A stretch of 64,000 nt of DNA from Prosapia bicincta (lineage: Eukaryota; Arthropoda; Insecta; Hemiptera; Cercopidae). Below the pieces are notes generated by a model that was not told the origin of the DNA, ran no database searches, and was given only the letters and a program-made list of their open reading frames with translations. A program made the position numbers and the translations under genes. The stretch is taken from the NCBI GenBank assembly GCA_036971475.1, contig JBAIZL010000003.1, forward strand, positions 84,538,542 through 84,602,541. Reading direction: 5' to 3'. Numbering within the stretch: position 1 is the first letter of the stretch; each line of letters starts with the position of its first letter. This document shows, piece after piece, positions 1 through 10,230 of this stretch.

Positions 1-1041
1 GATGTCAAGACTTGTGCAGAGAAGTAATACAAATAGCAATTGTTATGTTATTAATTCAATCCTCTGGTTCTATAAATCTGTTCTCACTTAATAACTTTAA
101 ACAATTTGTAAAAATATTATTAATTTAAATAATTGAAGTAACTAACAATTGTTCATAAAATTAGTCCATTTCTTTCTCTTTCTTGGAGAACAAGTATTAA
201 GAGTGAGTGATAGGTTGTTTTCAGAACTGCTCAACATAGAAATTATATAATCTTCAAGTTGATGTGGACTAGACAAGATTCCTCCAACAACTGGAAAGTT
301 GTATTTGTGGTTTATTTATCCTTATTGTTTTAATATTTATGTTTAACCCATCCATCAAGGGGCTGTGGCTTGTCATTCCAATCTATGTCTTGTACAGTTT
401 TCCTGTTCAGAATCAAAACTTATTGCCAACGACAATAGCGCTTAACAATTATTCTTAACTATTTGTAACCAGTTGTTTTTACCATAATTTGTTTCCCCCC
501 TCTTCTTACTTATGCTGTAATTTTGTATCATGATGAAGAAAAAGAAAAATAAACAGCATGATACATTAAAAAAAACAATAAAGTACATGTATAAAAAAAT
601 GACAATTAAGAGTTATCTGAAATAATACAGAACTAGTTCCGATACCTGCTTAAGAGTGGAGCACTTCACAGGAAGGTAGGTTATCAGTTGTTCTACACGA
701 AAGTAAAGAATAAATAAGTCATATATTATTTCTTTATGAGCTCCTGGATTAGTTATATACAAGGGTATGGTAGTGTAGTAATCAGGTTAGTGGCTTACAG
801 TAGATATAAAAATATATAAATCCTAGTAATAACATCAAATTAAAGGGTGACATGATTAACGGAAAATCAGTAAAACTGAGTTCAAGATATGGATCGATAT
901 ATTCAGGGTAGGGGCCATTAAATATGAGATCTGGATCAATAAACACTCTTAGTATTTACACAACTATACACTGGGGATATACAATCCTGTGCATTCTGAA
1001 ACAAGATTGCATTTGAACCACAATGTGTTCTCATATGGTTA
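1..1041. other. Non-coding flank downstream of the zinc-finger gene
   Basis: No coding frame of note. The stretch is AT-rich, lies beyond the 3' end of the minus-strand zinc-finger exon, and may include its 3' untranslated region. The only recognisable content is a dispersed repeat at 257-380. Confidence 0.5.
257..380 (+). repeat. Dispersed repeat, copy 1 of 3
   Basis: About 120 bases that closely match 13,527-13,645 (same orientation) and 55,713-55,830 (opposite orientation). The shared stretch runs from a GATGTGG motif to a CTGTGGCTTGTCAT motif. This copy lies outside the large palindrome, so it is a dispersed repeat and not only a product of the inverted duplication. No coding capacity or terminal repeats were recognised. 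Confidence 0.7.
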
Positions 1042-1577
1042 TTAGGATTGCTTAGTTGTGTTGTTGTATAATACATGTTTGTAGGATTTTTCTCCAGAAT
1101 GGATTCTTATATGCATTTTAAATGAACTTGAACATGTAGCTGAATAATCACATAGTGAACATTTGTAAGGTTTATCTACAGCATGTGTTTCCATACGGCT
1201 TCTAAGATTGCTTAGTTGTGTTGCTATAAAATATATGTTTGTAGGGTTTTTCTCCAAATGTCTTCTCATATAGATTTTCAAGTTAACTGTAAAAGCTGCT
1301 GAAAAATCACACTGTGTAAGGTTTTTCTCCGGAATGTATTCTCATGTTTACTTTCAAGTTACTTGCAGCGTTTGAGCTGCTGAAAAATCACATTGTGAAC
1401 ATTTTTAAGGGATTTCTCCAGAATGTTATCTCATATGCCCTTTCAAATGACCTGGTCCGGCTGCAGAATAATCACATTGTACACATTTGTAAGGTTTTTC
1501 TCCAAAATGGGTTCTCGTATGTACAATGTTCAAGTTACTTGTTCCAACTGCTGAAAATTCATATTTTGAACATTCGT
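1042..1577 (-). pseudogene. Decayed C2H2 finger array downstream of the finger exon
   Basis: Minus-strand remnants of several more fingers of the same type as the neighbouring exon. One finger with both cysteines and both histidines is readable near 1,095-1,170, with the YKCSLCDYSA start and an HSGEKS linker. Others at 1,290-1,570 are broken by stops and frame changes, with linkers such as HFGEKPYKC still visible. They lie downstream of the stop at 1,993 and beyond an unrelated insert, so they are not translated with the gene. I read them as the abandoned C-terminal fingers of a once longer protein. Confidence 0.75.
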
Positions 1578-1950
1578 ATGTTTCCTACCGTCCCTGGTCT
1601 CTTCTCTGGTGACCTGGTTGTCATGTATTGTATCTTTCACGGACGAACTGAACGAGTACTTTGCGTTCTGCGCCTGCCGGTCAGTGTCTTCATATTCTTC
1701 AGAAGCCTGAAGATCCTCTTCAGACGTGGGCGATTGAAATCTAGGTTGGATGTTTTCAAAATCTGACTGTTTCGCTAAGGCTTCTATTTGTTTTTGACAT
1801 TGCACCTGAAACCGATGTCTAATTTGAGCAGCTTCGTCTTTCGCTGGTTTGAATGTAGTCTCTGTTATAGCGGGAAAGGTTCGAAGCTGTTGACGTCGAT
1901 GTCAGCTGTTGGTCGATCCTTCCACCTTCCGAATGTCCCTGAATGTTAGC
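1578..1950 (-). other. Unidentified open frame inserted in the finger array
   Basis: This segment interrupts the finger repeats and has a clearly higher GC content than its surroundings. On the minus strand an open frame crosses 1,530-1,805 and can be extended upstream to about 1,900. It encodes a charged, glutamine- and glutamate-rich polypeptide (for example FQSPTSEEDLQASEEYEDTD) with no zinc-finger signature. I do not recognise the family. It could be a captured piece of another gene, such as a retrocopy fragment, or coding sequence from an unknown element. The boundaries are approximate and no terminal repeats or target duplication were found. Confidence 0.45.
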
Positions 1951-1992
1951 TAAATGTGCAGTTGAATACTCACATTGTAAACATTTGTAAGG

Positions 1993-3110
1993 TTATTCTC
2001 CGAAATGAGTTTTCATATGTACTTTCAAATTACTTCTTTGAGCTGCTGAAAAATCACATTGTGAACATTTGTAAGGTTTTTCCCCAGAGTGTTTTCTGTT
2101 GTGTACTTTTAAGTTATGTAAAACTGCAGCTGAGTAATTACAAAGTAAACATTTGTGAGGTTTTTCTCCGGAATGGGTTCTCATATGTCTTTTCAACTGA
2201 CTTGATTGTGCTGCTGAATAATCACATTGTGAACATTTGTAAAGTTTTTCTCCAGAATGTCTTCTCTTATGTCTTTTCAAATTACATGATTGGGCTGCTG
2301 AATAATCACACTGTGAACATTTATAAGGTTTTTCTCTGGAATGTTTTCTCATATGTCCTTTCAAATGACCTGATCTGGCTGCAGAATAATCACATTTTGA
2401 ACATTTGTAAGGTTTTTCTCCAGAATGTTTTCTAATATGTATTTTCAAATGACCTGATTGTGCTGCTGAAAAATCACACTGTGTACATTTATAAGGTTTT
2501 TCTCCTGAGTGTTTTCTCATATGTCTTTTAGAATTACCTAAATAAGTAGTTGAATAATCACATTGTAAACATTTGTAAGGTTTTTCTCCAAAATGAGGTT
2601 TCATATGTACTTTCAAGTTACTTGTTCGAGCTGCTGAAAAATCACATTGTGAACATTCATAAGAATTTTCTCCGGAATGGTTTTTCATAAGGGCTCTAAA
2701 GTGACTGGAATGTGCAGATGAATAATCACATTGTGGTCTTTTGTAAGGCTTCAACATAGAAATGGGTTTCAAGAAGTGTTTAATATCTTTTGTCTGTGTT
2801 GCAGAAAAATCCCATGTTACATGCCTGTAAGATATTTTACGAATATGGCTTCTGAAGTGGATTATAAGCTTATTTAATTCTGAGTTTGTGTAACTACAAT
2901 GTTTACATGTCAATGACCTTCTGATGTAGTTCTTTGTTTTCACAGTGATAATGGAGCCAACTGAAGTCATATTGTTACATTTAATATTTTCATTCTGTTT
3001 GGTAGAGTCCCAATACATCACAGATGTATCAATCTTGGAACAAACCTCCCTGTGCTCTTCAGTTTGTCCTTTAGTTGTTGTTTTTCCACATGTTTCACAA
3101 CAGACAACAT
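1993..3110 (-). CDS. C2H2 zinc-finger protein, finger exon (exon 4)
   Basis: A 1,118-base terminal exon on the minus strand. It follows a CTTTCAG acceptor at 3,111-3,117 and starts with two bases of a split codon, which fits the single base left over from exon 3 at 15,831. It encodes 371 residues: a linker region with a CCETCGKTTK motif, then a tandem array of about eleven C2H2 units. The first and the last eight keep C-x2-C and H-x3-H with linkers near HSGEKPYKC. Units 2 and 3 are degenerate; unit 3 has lost its first cysteine. Such arrays bind DNA in the nucleus, so a sequence-specific regulator is the natural role, but the target cannot be read from sequence. The stop at 1,993 falls where the linker lysine should be (GEK becomes GE-stop), and finger sequence continues beyond it. 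Confidence 0.85.
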
Positions 3111-3205
3111 CTGAAAGGTAAGAGTTATTTCCATTTAGATTTACTTTAAAAATTTTAATTTTGTATTTACGATCATTACATACATAGACAAATACATATC
3201 GTTAG

Positions 3206-3284
<79 letters not shown>

Positions 3285-3580
3285 TATCCATGCTGTCACA
3301 CTGACAATAAAAAAAGTAGATATTTGAGCATTCATAAACCATAAACACCACTCTCTGAGTCAGTTTGTTGTTTCCTATATAGTACCGTATTCTTTACATA
3401 CAAAAAGCCCATAAAATTTCCTTGTTGATTGTTGAGTCATTGGATTCTACAGCCGTACTGCTCTAATATGAAATTCCTGCAGTCGTTTTTCTAGTGGTTA
3501 CATTAGGCTATTCGCTGCACTTTTTAATTTAGTAATACAGTATTTGCATATTTAACTTGTAAATATTCTTCGTTTCGGCA
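3111..3580. other. Start of intron 3 side, with a (TA)n tract
   Basis: Non-coding sequence upstream of the finger exon. It contains a pure TA tract at about 3,206-3,280. No gene or element was recognised in the rest. Confidence 0.6.
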
Positions 3581-5010
3581 ATAATGGCCACAAAGCTTAT
3601 CAGTACTGAAGCGTGTAATAGTGCTAAGTCTATGAGTAGCCAAATTGTTCTTTAATTAAGTGAAAACTTTGGATACGATTAAGCTTGAAAGGAAATCGTT
3701 TGTGTACATTACGAGATTGTATAACAAAAATGAATCGTATATTTGTGAAATTTTCAAAAACAGTAATATTCCTTCAAGTTTTTCTATTTCATGCAAAAGT
3801 ACAAAGGTTACTGTTACAGTGCGTGATGAAACTTTAGTGAAAGTGGAAATGTCCTTGAATATATGAGTGGAAGATATCTGTTGATAGAAATGTGTTATAA
3901 CAAAAAGGGTTGTATTTATATTAAGATTTTATTGAAAAAGATCAGAAGAGCAGAGCATTCAGTTTACTGCAAACCAAGGGTGGTTGCTTAGGTTTCGGAA
4001 CAGATACAATTTTAAAAACATTAAATTGTATGAGATGATGCATCTGCTGATTAGGAAGCTGCAGCCATGTTTCCGACAAAGTTTTAGAAAATTATTGAAG
4101 AAGGGGAATATGAACCTAGGCAAGTTTTCAACTGAGATGAGACGGGACTTTATTGGAAGAAAATACATAATAGAACCTACATTAATAAAAAGGCAGAACA
4201 AGTTGCTGGTTTTAAAGCATGGAAGGATCGAATAACTCTGTTACTATGTGGGAATGAAGCTGGACATATGATCAACCCTGGTGTAATTTACCAAGCAAAA
4301 AATCCTTGTCCTCTAAAAATTTTAACAAAAATTTCCTTCCTGATTTCTGGCAACATAATCGCAAGGCATGGATGATGGCAATATTCTTTACTGAATGGAT
4401 TCGCAGATGGTTTATACCTGAAGTGGAGAAGTATTTAGAGAGGGAAGGGTTACCATTCTGAGTTTTATTAATAATAGATAACGCTCCAGCCCATCCTCAG
4501 GGTCTCTTCACTGAGATATGAAAATGTTCAAGTGGTGTTTATGCCACCTAACACAACTGTGATACTACAGCTAGACCAGTGTGCCATAAGATGTGTTAAG
4601 GCCTCACACACACCCCAAGTGTTTCAAATGATTAAGGTAGCCATTGATTCGGATCCAGATCTTGACATATTGGAGATTGTTCAATATTGCTGATGCGATA
4701 ACTTAATGTTGATAAACGATAATTTATAAGAGTTAATTACGTCACATTCCGAGGAAGACAGGAGGAAAAAGAAGAAGAAATTGATTTGAAAATAACTGAA
4801 TGGACACTGGAAAAAGTTGGAGTGATTTTCCAAATGAGTTTTAAAGAAAAAATAATGGATTATGACTCACTTATGGAACGTGGAATTAAAGTTACCAGAA
4901 TGATTACAAATGCCATGCAGCCTCTTCAGCAAGTCTTCAGTGAAATAAAAAGAAAAAACCCTTATGAAAAGTGCCAATTATCTATTCATTTGTCCTATCA
5001 ACATTGTTAG
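3581..5010 (+). pseudogene. Decayed pogo/Tigger-type transposase
   Basis: A plus-strand relic recognisable as a Tigger (TIGD1-like, DDE superfamily) transposase broken by many stops and frameshifts. Landmarks in order: an N-terminal start with a TSQIV motif near 3,582-3,650; FTANQGWLLRFRNRYNFKN at 3,960-4,015, the usual end of the DNA-binding half; AWKDRITLLLCGNEAGHM near 4,224-4,270; FWQHNRKAWMMAIFFTEW at about 4,345-4,395; and LLIIDNAPAHP near 4,455-4,490, which carries a catalytic aspartate. An acidic tail beginning EEEIDLKITEW sits at 4,775-5,010. Family transposases are about 500-600 residues, so most of the length is present, but it cannot make protein. No terminal inverted repeats were identified. 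It lies within the last intron of the zinc-finger gene. Confidence 0.8.
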
Positions 5011-5305
5011 GATGACTAAACGTAATAGACTGTTCTTTTTTGAACACCAAGTCTTTTCCACTTTCAGATGAAGAAATTTTTGACTAAATATTTCTTGTTC
5101 TTAACTTCAACTTAAAACTTCTTTTTGTACGTAGTAATTTTTTTAACGTGTAAATTGTGAAGGGTACTATTCACATATATACTCTCTACACCATTTGTTC
5201 CCAAACATTCTGGTACCATAAACTGCCCCCCTCCCTCTTGAAATGAAAGTCCCATGCCCACTCCAGTTTATAATATAAATCAATTATATGGGCTTATGAA
5301 AAAGA

Positions 5306-5351
<46 letters not shown>
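5011..5351. other. Non-coding spacer ending in a (TA)n tract
   Basis: There is no coding signal. A TA tract at 5,309-5,351 directly abuts the 3' end of the Penelope-like copy that follows. Confidence 0.5.
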
Positions 5352-5356
<5 letters not shown>

Positions 5357-6240
5357 AAAGATGATTATTTTTTCTTGATTTATTATAATTATTTAATAAC
5401 TTCAAAATGTTCATAATCAAGATGTATTTTATTCAACATTTACAATTTTGCTGAAGCTTTTCGCCGATGTACAGTTCCAGCATTCTCAAAGTCTACTAAC
5501 ATCATTTGTAAAACTATTCAAACATTACTCTAATTGATTGCACTATGTACATAAACCACTGATAACTTTATGCCTTTAATCCATTTGTTTTACATTAAAT
5601 GAACTATCTGCTTAATAAAATCTTAAATTCTATCCAAAACATGAAAAATTGTGTTGTGTTTAGATTTAAGTTGGGACTGTTCTTTAATGAGTATGTTATT
5701 TAGTTTATATTTGTAGATATATAGGTTTTCCACAACATTCATTTTCAAACCTTTATTAATATGTTTGATTAAATTCATATTTTGTATGTCTGGAAAACTA
5801 TGGTTATTTGTAATACAATGAGTAGCCATATTCGATTTATATATATCTGGTTTTATATACGCATTGAGATGTTCCTTGTAGCGATCCTTTATTTTCTTTT
5901 TCGTTTGACCTACATAATTTTTATTGCAATCTTGGCAATTTATACTATATATCCCACATAAATCCAATTTACTAATGTAATTACTTTGATTCAAAATAAG
6001 ATTATTGATTGTATTGTTTGTATAAAACGCAAATTTAATATTAGTATTTTTAAACAACTTTTTAAGTGATTTAATTTCATAACCCGTGTAAATAAATTTA
6101 GTCCATTTTGTTTCTTTGTTTCATTTTTACTTATAATTTGTCTGTTATAATTTAGTAATTTATTCTGAACGTTACTATTCAATTTATCTATAGTCTTTCT
6201 TTTATAACCGTTTACTGAAGCTAATTGATATATTATGTTT
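5352..6240 (-). mobile_element. Penelope-like element, 5'-truncated (GIY-YIG end)
   Basis: The 3' part of a Penelope-like retroelement on the minus strand. Its coding part (6,240 down to 5,623) holds the linker between reverse transcriptase and endonuclease, with a WTKFIYTG motif near 6,090 and NTNIKFAF, then a GIY-YIG nuclease core: GIYSINCQDCNKNYVGQT followed by KIKDRYKEHL. A frameshift near 6,110 separates the linker from what remains upstream, and the reverse transcriptase is missing. The 3' untranslated region (5,352-5,622) contains the tail module that recurs as the palindrome at 60,481-60,697, and it ends against a TA tract. EN-positive elements of this family use this nuclease for target cleavage. 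The copy is dead. Confidence 0.85.
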
Positions 6241-6330
6241 AATTAATTTTATCTATTTTGTTTATTTAATGGTATTTTATACATCCTATACAATAGGTTG
6301 TAAAAGCATGCCATCATGCTATAAGTAATA

Positions 6331-6671
6331 CTGCAGTTGGTTTATTAATTGTTAAATAAATATGTTTCTACCCCATCTCTTATGTTTTGTTTGGTCATTA
6401 GTTTCTTGTTATTTATCGATTCCACCGGTTTGTCTACATCTTGGACATGGTTTTACATTGATTCCATACATTCCCCTTTTACCTCTATAGTTTTTTGTTG
6501 TAGAAAGGTAGTAATATTATCTATGGCTTTTTTATCCTCATCCAACTTATTACTGAGTTCCTTAAAATTTTCTTTTGATTCCTCCACTTTTTTATTAAAC
6601 TCTTCCTTGTCTTCTTTCAAAATTTTAATTTGCTTTAGGAGTAACTTGGTAAAAAAGCCACTACTTAATAT

Positions 6672-6675
<4 letters not shown>
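6331..6675 (-). pseudogene. Coiled-coil (gag-like) element fragment, copy 1 of 3
   Basis: A minus-strand frame at 6,453-6,674 encodes a lysine- and glutamate-rich coiled coil (KEDKEEFNKKVEESKENF and LSNKLDEDKKAIDN). The same sequence, with its flank starting near 6,331, recurs at 9,414-9,730 and at 59,940-60,235. This copy is cut off by a TA tract at 6,673. The coiled coil suggests an ORF1 or gag-like oligomerising protein of a retroelement, but no enzyme is attached and I cannot name the family. Confidence 0.6.

Positions 6676-6724
<49 letters not shown>
6673..6724. repeat. (TA)n microsatellite
   Basis: A pure TA tract joining a coiled-coil fragment to an element-tail repeat. Apparent Ile-Tyr open frames across it are artefacts. 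Confidence 0.9.
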
Positions 6725-6726
<2 letters not shown>

Positions 6727-6895
6727 TTTTTTGGACTAGGAGACTGACAGACTTACCTTGCTAAGAGTTACTCTGTAGTCTTGAAATAGAAACACATAAA
6801 AGCACTTAAACAATGATATATTTCAACCACACAGTGGTATTTGTCAATCAAAGAGAAAACACAAAAAGTAATATGAGAGAATGAAATAAAATAAT
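6725..6895 (+). repeat. Element-tail repeat, single copy
   Basis: About 170 bases running from a TTTTTTGGACTAGGAGACTG motif to GAATGAAATAAAA. The same module forms both arms of the palindrome at 7,159-7,537 and recurs at 7,995-8,180 (reversed) and 62,215-62,385. The TTTTGGACTAGGAGACTGAC end is shared with other tails in the window and always sits next to a simple repeat, as expected for a terminal module of a retroelement. Confidence 0.7.
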
Positions 6896-7122
6896 TATAA
6901 ATTGTATAAATATTATAAATGTATATATTATACATTATAAATGTATTTGTATAATCTAAATTATGTCTATATTATGTCTATATTATGTATTATAAATATA
7001 TATTGATATTTTACGTTATTTTTGTTTTTCTGTTGCACTGACTTAATGAAGTTAATGGTGGATAATATTATTACAATAGTAATATAATAACTTCATATAT
7101 ATATATATATATATACATATAT

Positions 7123-7158
<36 letters not shown>
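6896..7158. other. AT-rich spacer with (TA)n and (GA)n tracts
   Basis: Short AT-rich sequence with imperfect repeats of a TATTATGTC-like motif. A piece resembling the Penelope-like tail of 60,811-61,237 lies around 7,015-7,095. TA and GA tracts follow at 7,096-7,158. No gene was seen. Confidence 0.5.
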
Positions 7159-7167
<9 letters not shown>

Positions 7168-7537
7168 GGACTAGGAGACTGACAGACTGACCTTGGTAAG
7201 AGTCCACACTGTAGTCTTGAAATAGAAACACATAAAAGCACTTAAAGAATGATATATTTCAACCACACAGTGGTCTTTGTCAATCGAAGAGAAAACACAA
7301 AAAGAAATATGAGAGAATGAAATAAAATTTTTAAAAAAATAAAAAAATCCTGTTTTTTTTTTTTTTTTTTAAATTTCATTCTCTCATATTTCTTTTTGTG
7401 TTTTCTCTTCGACTGACAAAGACCACTGTGTGGTTGAAATATATCATTGTTTAAGTGCTTTTATGTGTTTCTATTTCAAGACTACAGTGTGGACTCTTAC
7501 CAAGGTAAGTCTGTCAGTCTCCTAGTCCAAAAAATCT
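7159..7537. repeat. Short palindrome of element tails (arms about 167 bases)
   Basis: Left arm 7,159-7,327 and right arm 7,371-7,537 are near-perfect inverted copies of the same tail module, separated by an A/T-rich loop. The outer ends both read as the GGACTAGGAGACTGAC terminus. Confidence 0.85.
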
Positions 7538-7563
7538 AAATAATCTTTACCAACCAAAACTAA

Positions 7564-7565
<2 letters not shown>

Positions 7566-7651
<86 letters not shown>
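7566..7651. repeat. (TA)n microsatellite
   Basis: A long pure TA tract between two short palindromes. Confidence 0.9.
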
Positions 7652-7655
<4 letters not shown>

Positions 7656-7685
7656 ATCAAATGTGTTTTCCTGTTAGAATATTTT

Positions 7686-7917
7686 TAAGATCAAATAATA
7701 CACACAAATACAGGAATATTTAATTTATTGAACAATAAACTCAAAGCTTTTCGTTGGCTTACATTACCAACATCTTCAGGAGTTACAATATTAAGAATGA
7801 TGTTACATTCTTAATATTGTAACTCCTGAAGATGTTGGTAATGTAAGCCAACGAAAAGCTTTGAGTTTATTGTTCAATAAATTAAATATTCCTGTATTTG
7901 TGTGTATTATTTGATCT

Positions 7918-7919
<2 letters not shown>
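7686..7919. repeat. Short palindrome of element tails (arms 114 bases)
   Basis: Arms 7,686-7,799 and 7,806-7,919 are essentially perfect inverted copies with a six-base loop. Each arm carries a CCTGAAGATG...CGAAAAGCTTTGAG block, the same layout as the Penelope-like tail near 5,440 (CTGAAGCTTTTCGCC reversed). The palindrome is followed directly by a TA tract at 7,922-7,973. Confidence 0.85.
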
Positions 7920-7976
<57 letters not shown>

Positions 7977-7994
7977 GTTATATATATATAATGA

Positions 7995-8180
7995 ATTATT
8001 TTATTTCATTCTCTCATATTTCTTTTTGTGTTTTCTCTTCGATTGACAAAGACCACTGTGTGGTTGAAATATATCAATGTTTAAGTGCTTTTATGTGTTT
8101 CTATTTCAAGACTACAGTGTGGACTCTTACCAAGGTAAGTCTGTCAGTCTCCTAGTCCAAAAAATCTAAATAATCTTTAC
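7995..8180 (-). repeat. Element-tail repeat at the outer end of the left arm
   Basis: A reversed copy of the 6,725-6,895 module. Its mirror partner is 62,215-62,385. It is the outermost block at which the two arms of the large palindrome still match. Confidence 0.75.
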
Positions 8181-8200
8181 CAACCAAAACTAACCTATAA

Positions 8201-8204
<4 letters not shown>

Positions 8205-8256
<52 letters not shown>
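8205..8256. repeat. (TA)n microsatellite
   Basis: A TA tract mirrored at 62,126-62,182 in the right arm. Confidence 0.9.
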
Positions 8257-8259
<3 letters not shown>

Positions 8260-9071
8260 CATACAATGAAAACAATTTATTTATTTATACTCTCAGAAAA
8301 AAACATGATATAACATTTCAAGTTTTAGTTTGCAAGGTACAGTTTAACTAATAAGAGAAAAATCTTTTAGTGAGATGGATGAGCTTGCATTTATTTACAT
8401 GCATGCCTATTACGTGACACAACGCAAGCTATTAGTAAAATCAAGTTTCTTCCTATATTTTATTTTCACTGCAAACAGTGCTGATAATGCTTTTTTGCAC
8501 AAGTAAACAGTTGAAAAAAGCTAGTAGGCCCATAATCGAAGAGCTACCTGCAGTACTCTTGGACACTCTTTTAAGTGTTTATTTTGAAAAAGAAGATTTG
8601 CCATAATCATATTTGGCAGAGGAATCATTATTGCATACATTTCAATGAAATTTTCTAAACATTATGGCCAATAAGATTACCTATGTAAAAAATATCTGAG
8701 GTCTAACTTTAGTTTTAAATTAATTTTAATAAATTGTGTACTTAAATTATAACTAAATGATAATTTATCTTATTATTTCCCACCTGTTTTCGCTCCTTCC
8801 TTGACTTACATAAAGTCAAAAAATTACCATCCTGTTAGAAAACAAACGTTTGTTGTTAGTAGCTACAAAGGAAATGGAGTGGTGTACACTACGAAATGGT
8901 AAGTACAAACAGTAATCACAATAGGCTGTAGTATAATATCTTAAAGATTAGTTTCTACAAGCACTACTGTATACTGTAAATGTCTGTAGATATAGTATTT
9001 GTGTGTTAATGCTGAAAACACGCCTCGTCATTGTTATCCGTGGTTTCTCGTAACCGCAGTAATTTTGGACC

Positions 9072-9072
<1 letters not shown>
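8257..9072. other. Non-coding palindrome arm sequence
   Basis: Unique-looking non-coding sequence with a close inverted copy at 61,309-62,125. No open frame, RNA gene or element signature was recognised. Confidence 0.6.
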
Positions 9073-9128
<56 letters not shown>

Positions 9129-9143
9129 GGTATGTATATACAG

Positions 9144-9202
<59 letters not shown>

Positions 9203-9217
9203 GGTATGTATATACAG

Positions 9218-9268
<51 letters not shown>
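9073..9268. repeat. Compound TA array with a 19-base interspersed unit
   Basis: Three TA tracts (9,073-9,125; 9,145-9,199; 9,219-9,268) are separated by two exact copies of GCAGGTATGTATATACAGC at 9,126-9,144 and 9,200-9,218, giving a higher-order unit of about 74 bases. The right arm has a short TA tract after a related CAGGTATGTATATA at about 61,287-61,307. Open frames over this array are Ile-Tyr artefacts. Confidence 0.9.
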
Positions 9269-9272
<4 letters not shown>

Positions 9273-9279
9273 GTGTGTG

Positions 9280-10230
9280 TAGGAACTTTTGTACTAGATA
9301 GGAGAATGACAGACGTACGTAATGGCAATGGTCCAAAACTGCAAACTCTTAGAAATAAATAAATAAAGATACATAAAAAGAACAGTGAATTTCATATCTC
9401 TCACCCTTTCCATTACTGCAGTTGGTTTATTAATTGTTAAATAAATATGTTTCTACCCCATCTCTTATGTTTTGTTTAGTCATTTGTTTCTTGTTATTTA
9501 TCGATTCCACCGGTTTGTCTACATCTTGGACATGGTTTTACATTGATTCCATAAATTCCCCTTTTACCTCTATAGTTTTTTTGTTGTAGCAAGGTAGTAA
9601 TATTATCTATGGCTTTTTTATCCTCATCCAACTTATTACTGAGTTCCTTAAAATTTTCTTTTGATTCCTCCACTTTTTTACTAAACTCCTCCTTGTCTTC
9701 TTTAAAATTTTAATTCGCTTTAGGAGTAACTTTTTAAAAAAACCACTACTTACTGATATTTTTCAGCACATGGTTTTGCACTAGGTCAGTGTTGTTCAAT
9801 GCTGTTGCTCAGGTGTATTGTGTTGGTGTAGGTCTGTGGTGTAATGGTGTCCAGTGGTGTATTATTGTACATAGAAGTAGTTGTTAATTATGTGTTCAAA
9901 TATAATATTTGATTGGGAGTGTGTGTTGTTTTCTAGAATGTGTTGTGGAAAATGTTTGTGGTGTTTGTATATCTCGTAGTTCTCTGATGTGTTTAGTTTT
10001 TTTTTTTGCTTTTTTGATGTAGTGTAAGAAAAAAAATCTCAAGATGTACAACACAAAAACTGCAAATTTTTATTTGACTCCTCCACTTGTTCCTTAAGAT
10101 TCTTATATGACTCCTCCATTGACTGAAGTATTTCTTGAAGTCTGACTTGTTCTGATACTTGACTAATTTGACTTTCCTATTTCCAAAACTACTACTTCTC
10201 TTTAACATACAATTTATAATTGAACACCCC
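9280..10230 (-). pseudogene. Coiled-coil (gag-like) element, copy 2
   Basis: Mirror copy of 59,240-60,395. On the minus strand the readable parts are an N-terminal MLKRSSSFGNRKV start at 10,208 and a coiled-coil part at about 9,560-9,715, related to the other copies but disrupted. The outer side (9,290-9,345) has the tail motif that also ends several Penelope-like tails in the window (GACAGACGTACGT, then CCAAAACTGCAAACTCT), next to the compound TA array. No reverse transcriptase was found near it. A retroelement ORF1 is the best guess, at low certainty. Confidence 0.5.

Noticed and set aside
1344..2435. Plus-strand frames opposite the zinc-finger array
   Set aside because: They are the antisense of repeated fingers (NHIVNICKVFLQN-type periodicity) and mirror the minus-strand coding sequence.
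7686..7919. Rho-independent terminator or regulatory hairpin
   Set aside because: The genome is eukaryotic, the arms are over 100 bases long, and they match retroelement tails.
6600..9301. Open frames rich in Ile-Tyr repeats, also at 60,291-60,509 and 62,730-62,918
   Set aside because: They are translations of (TA)n tracts and carry no protein signal.
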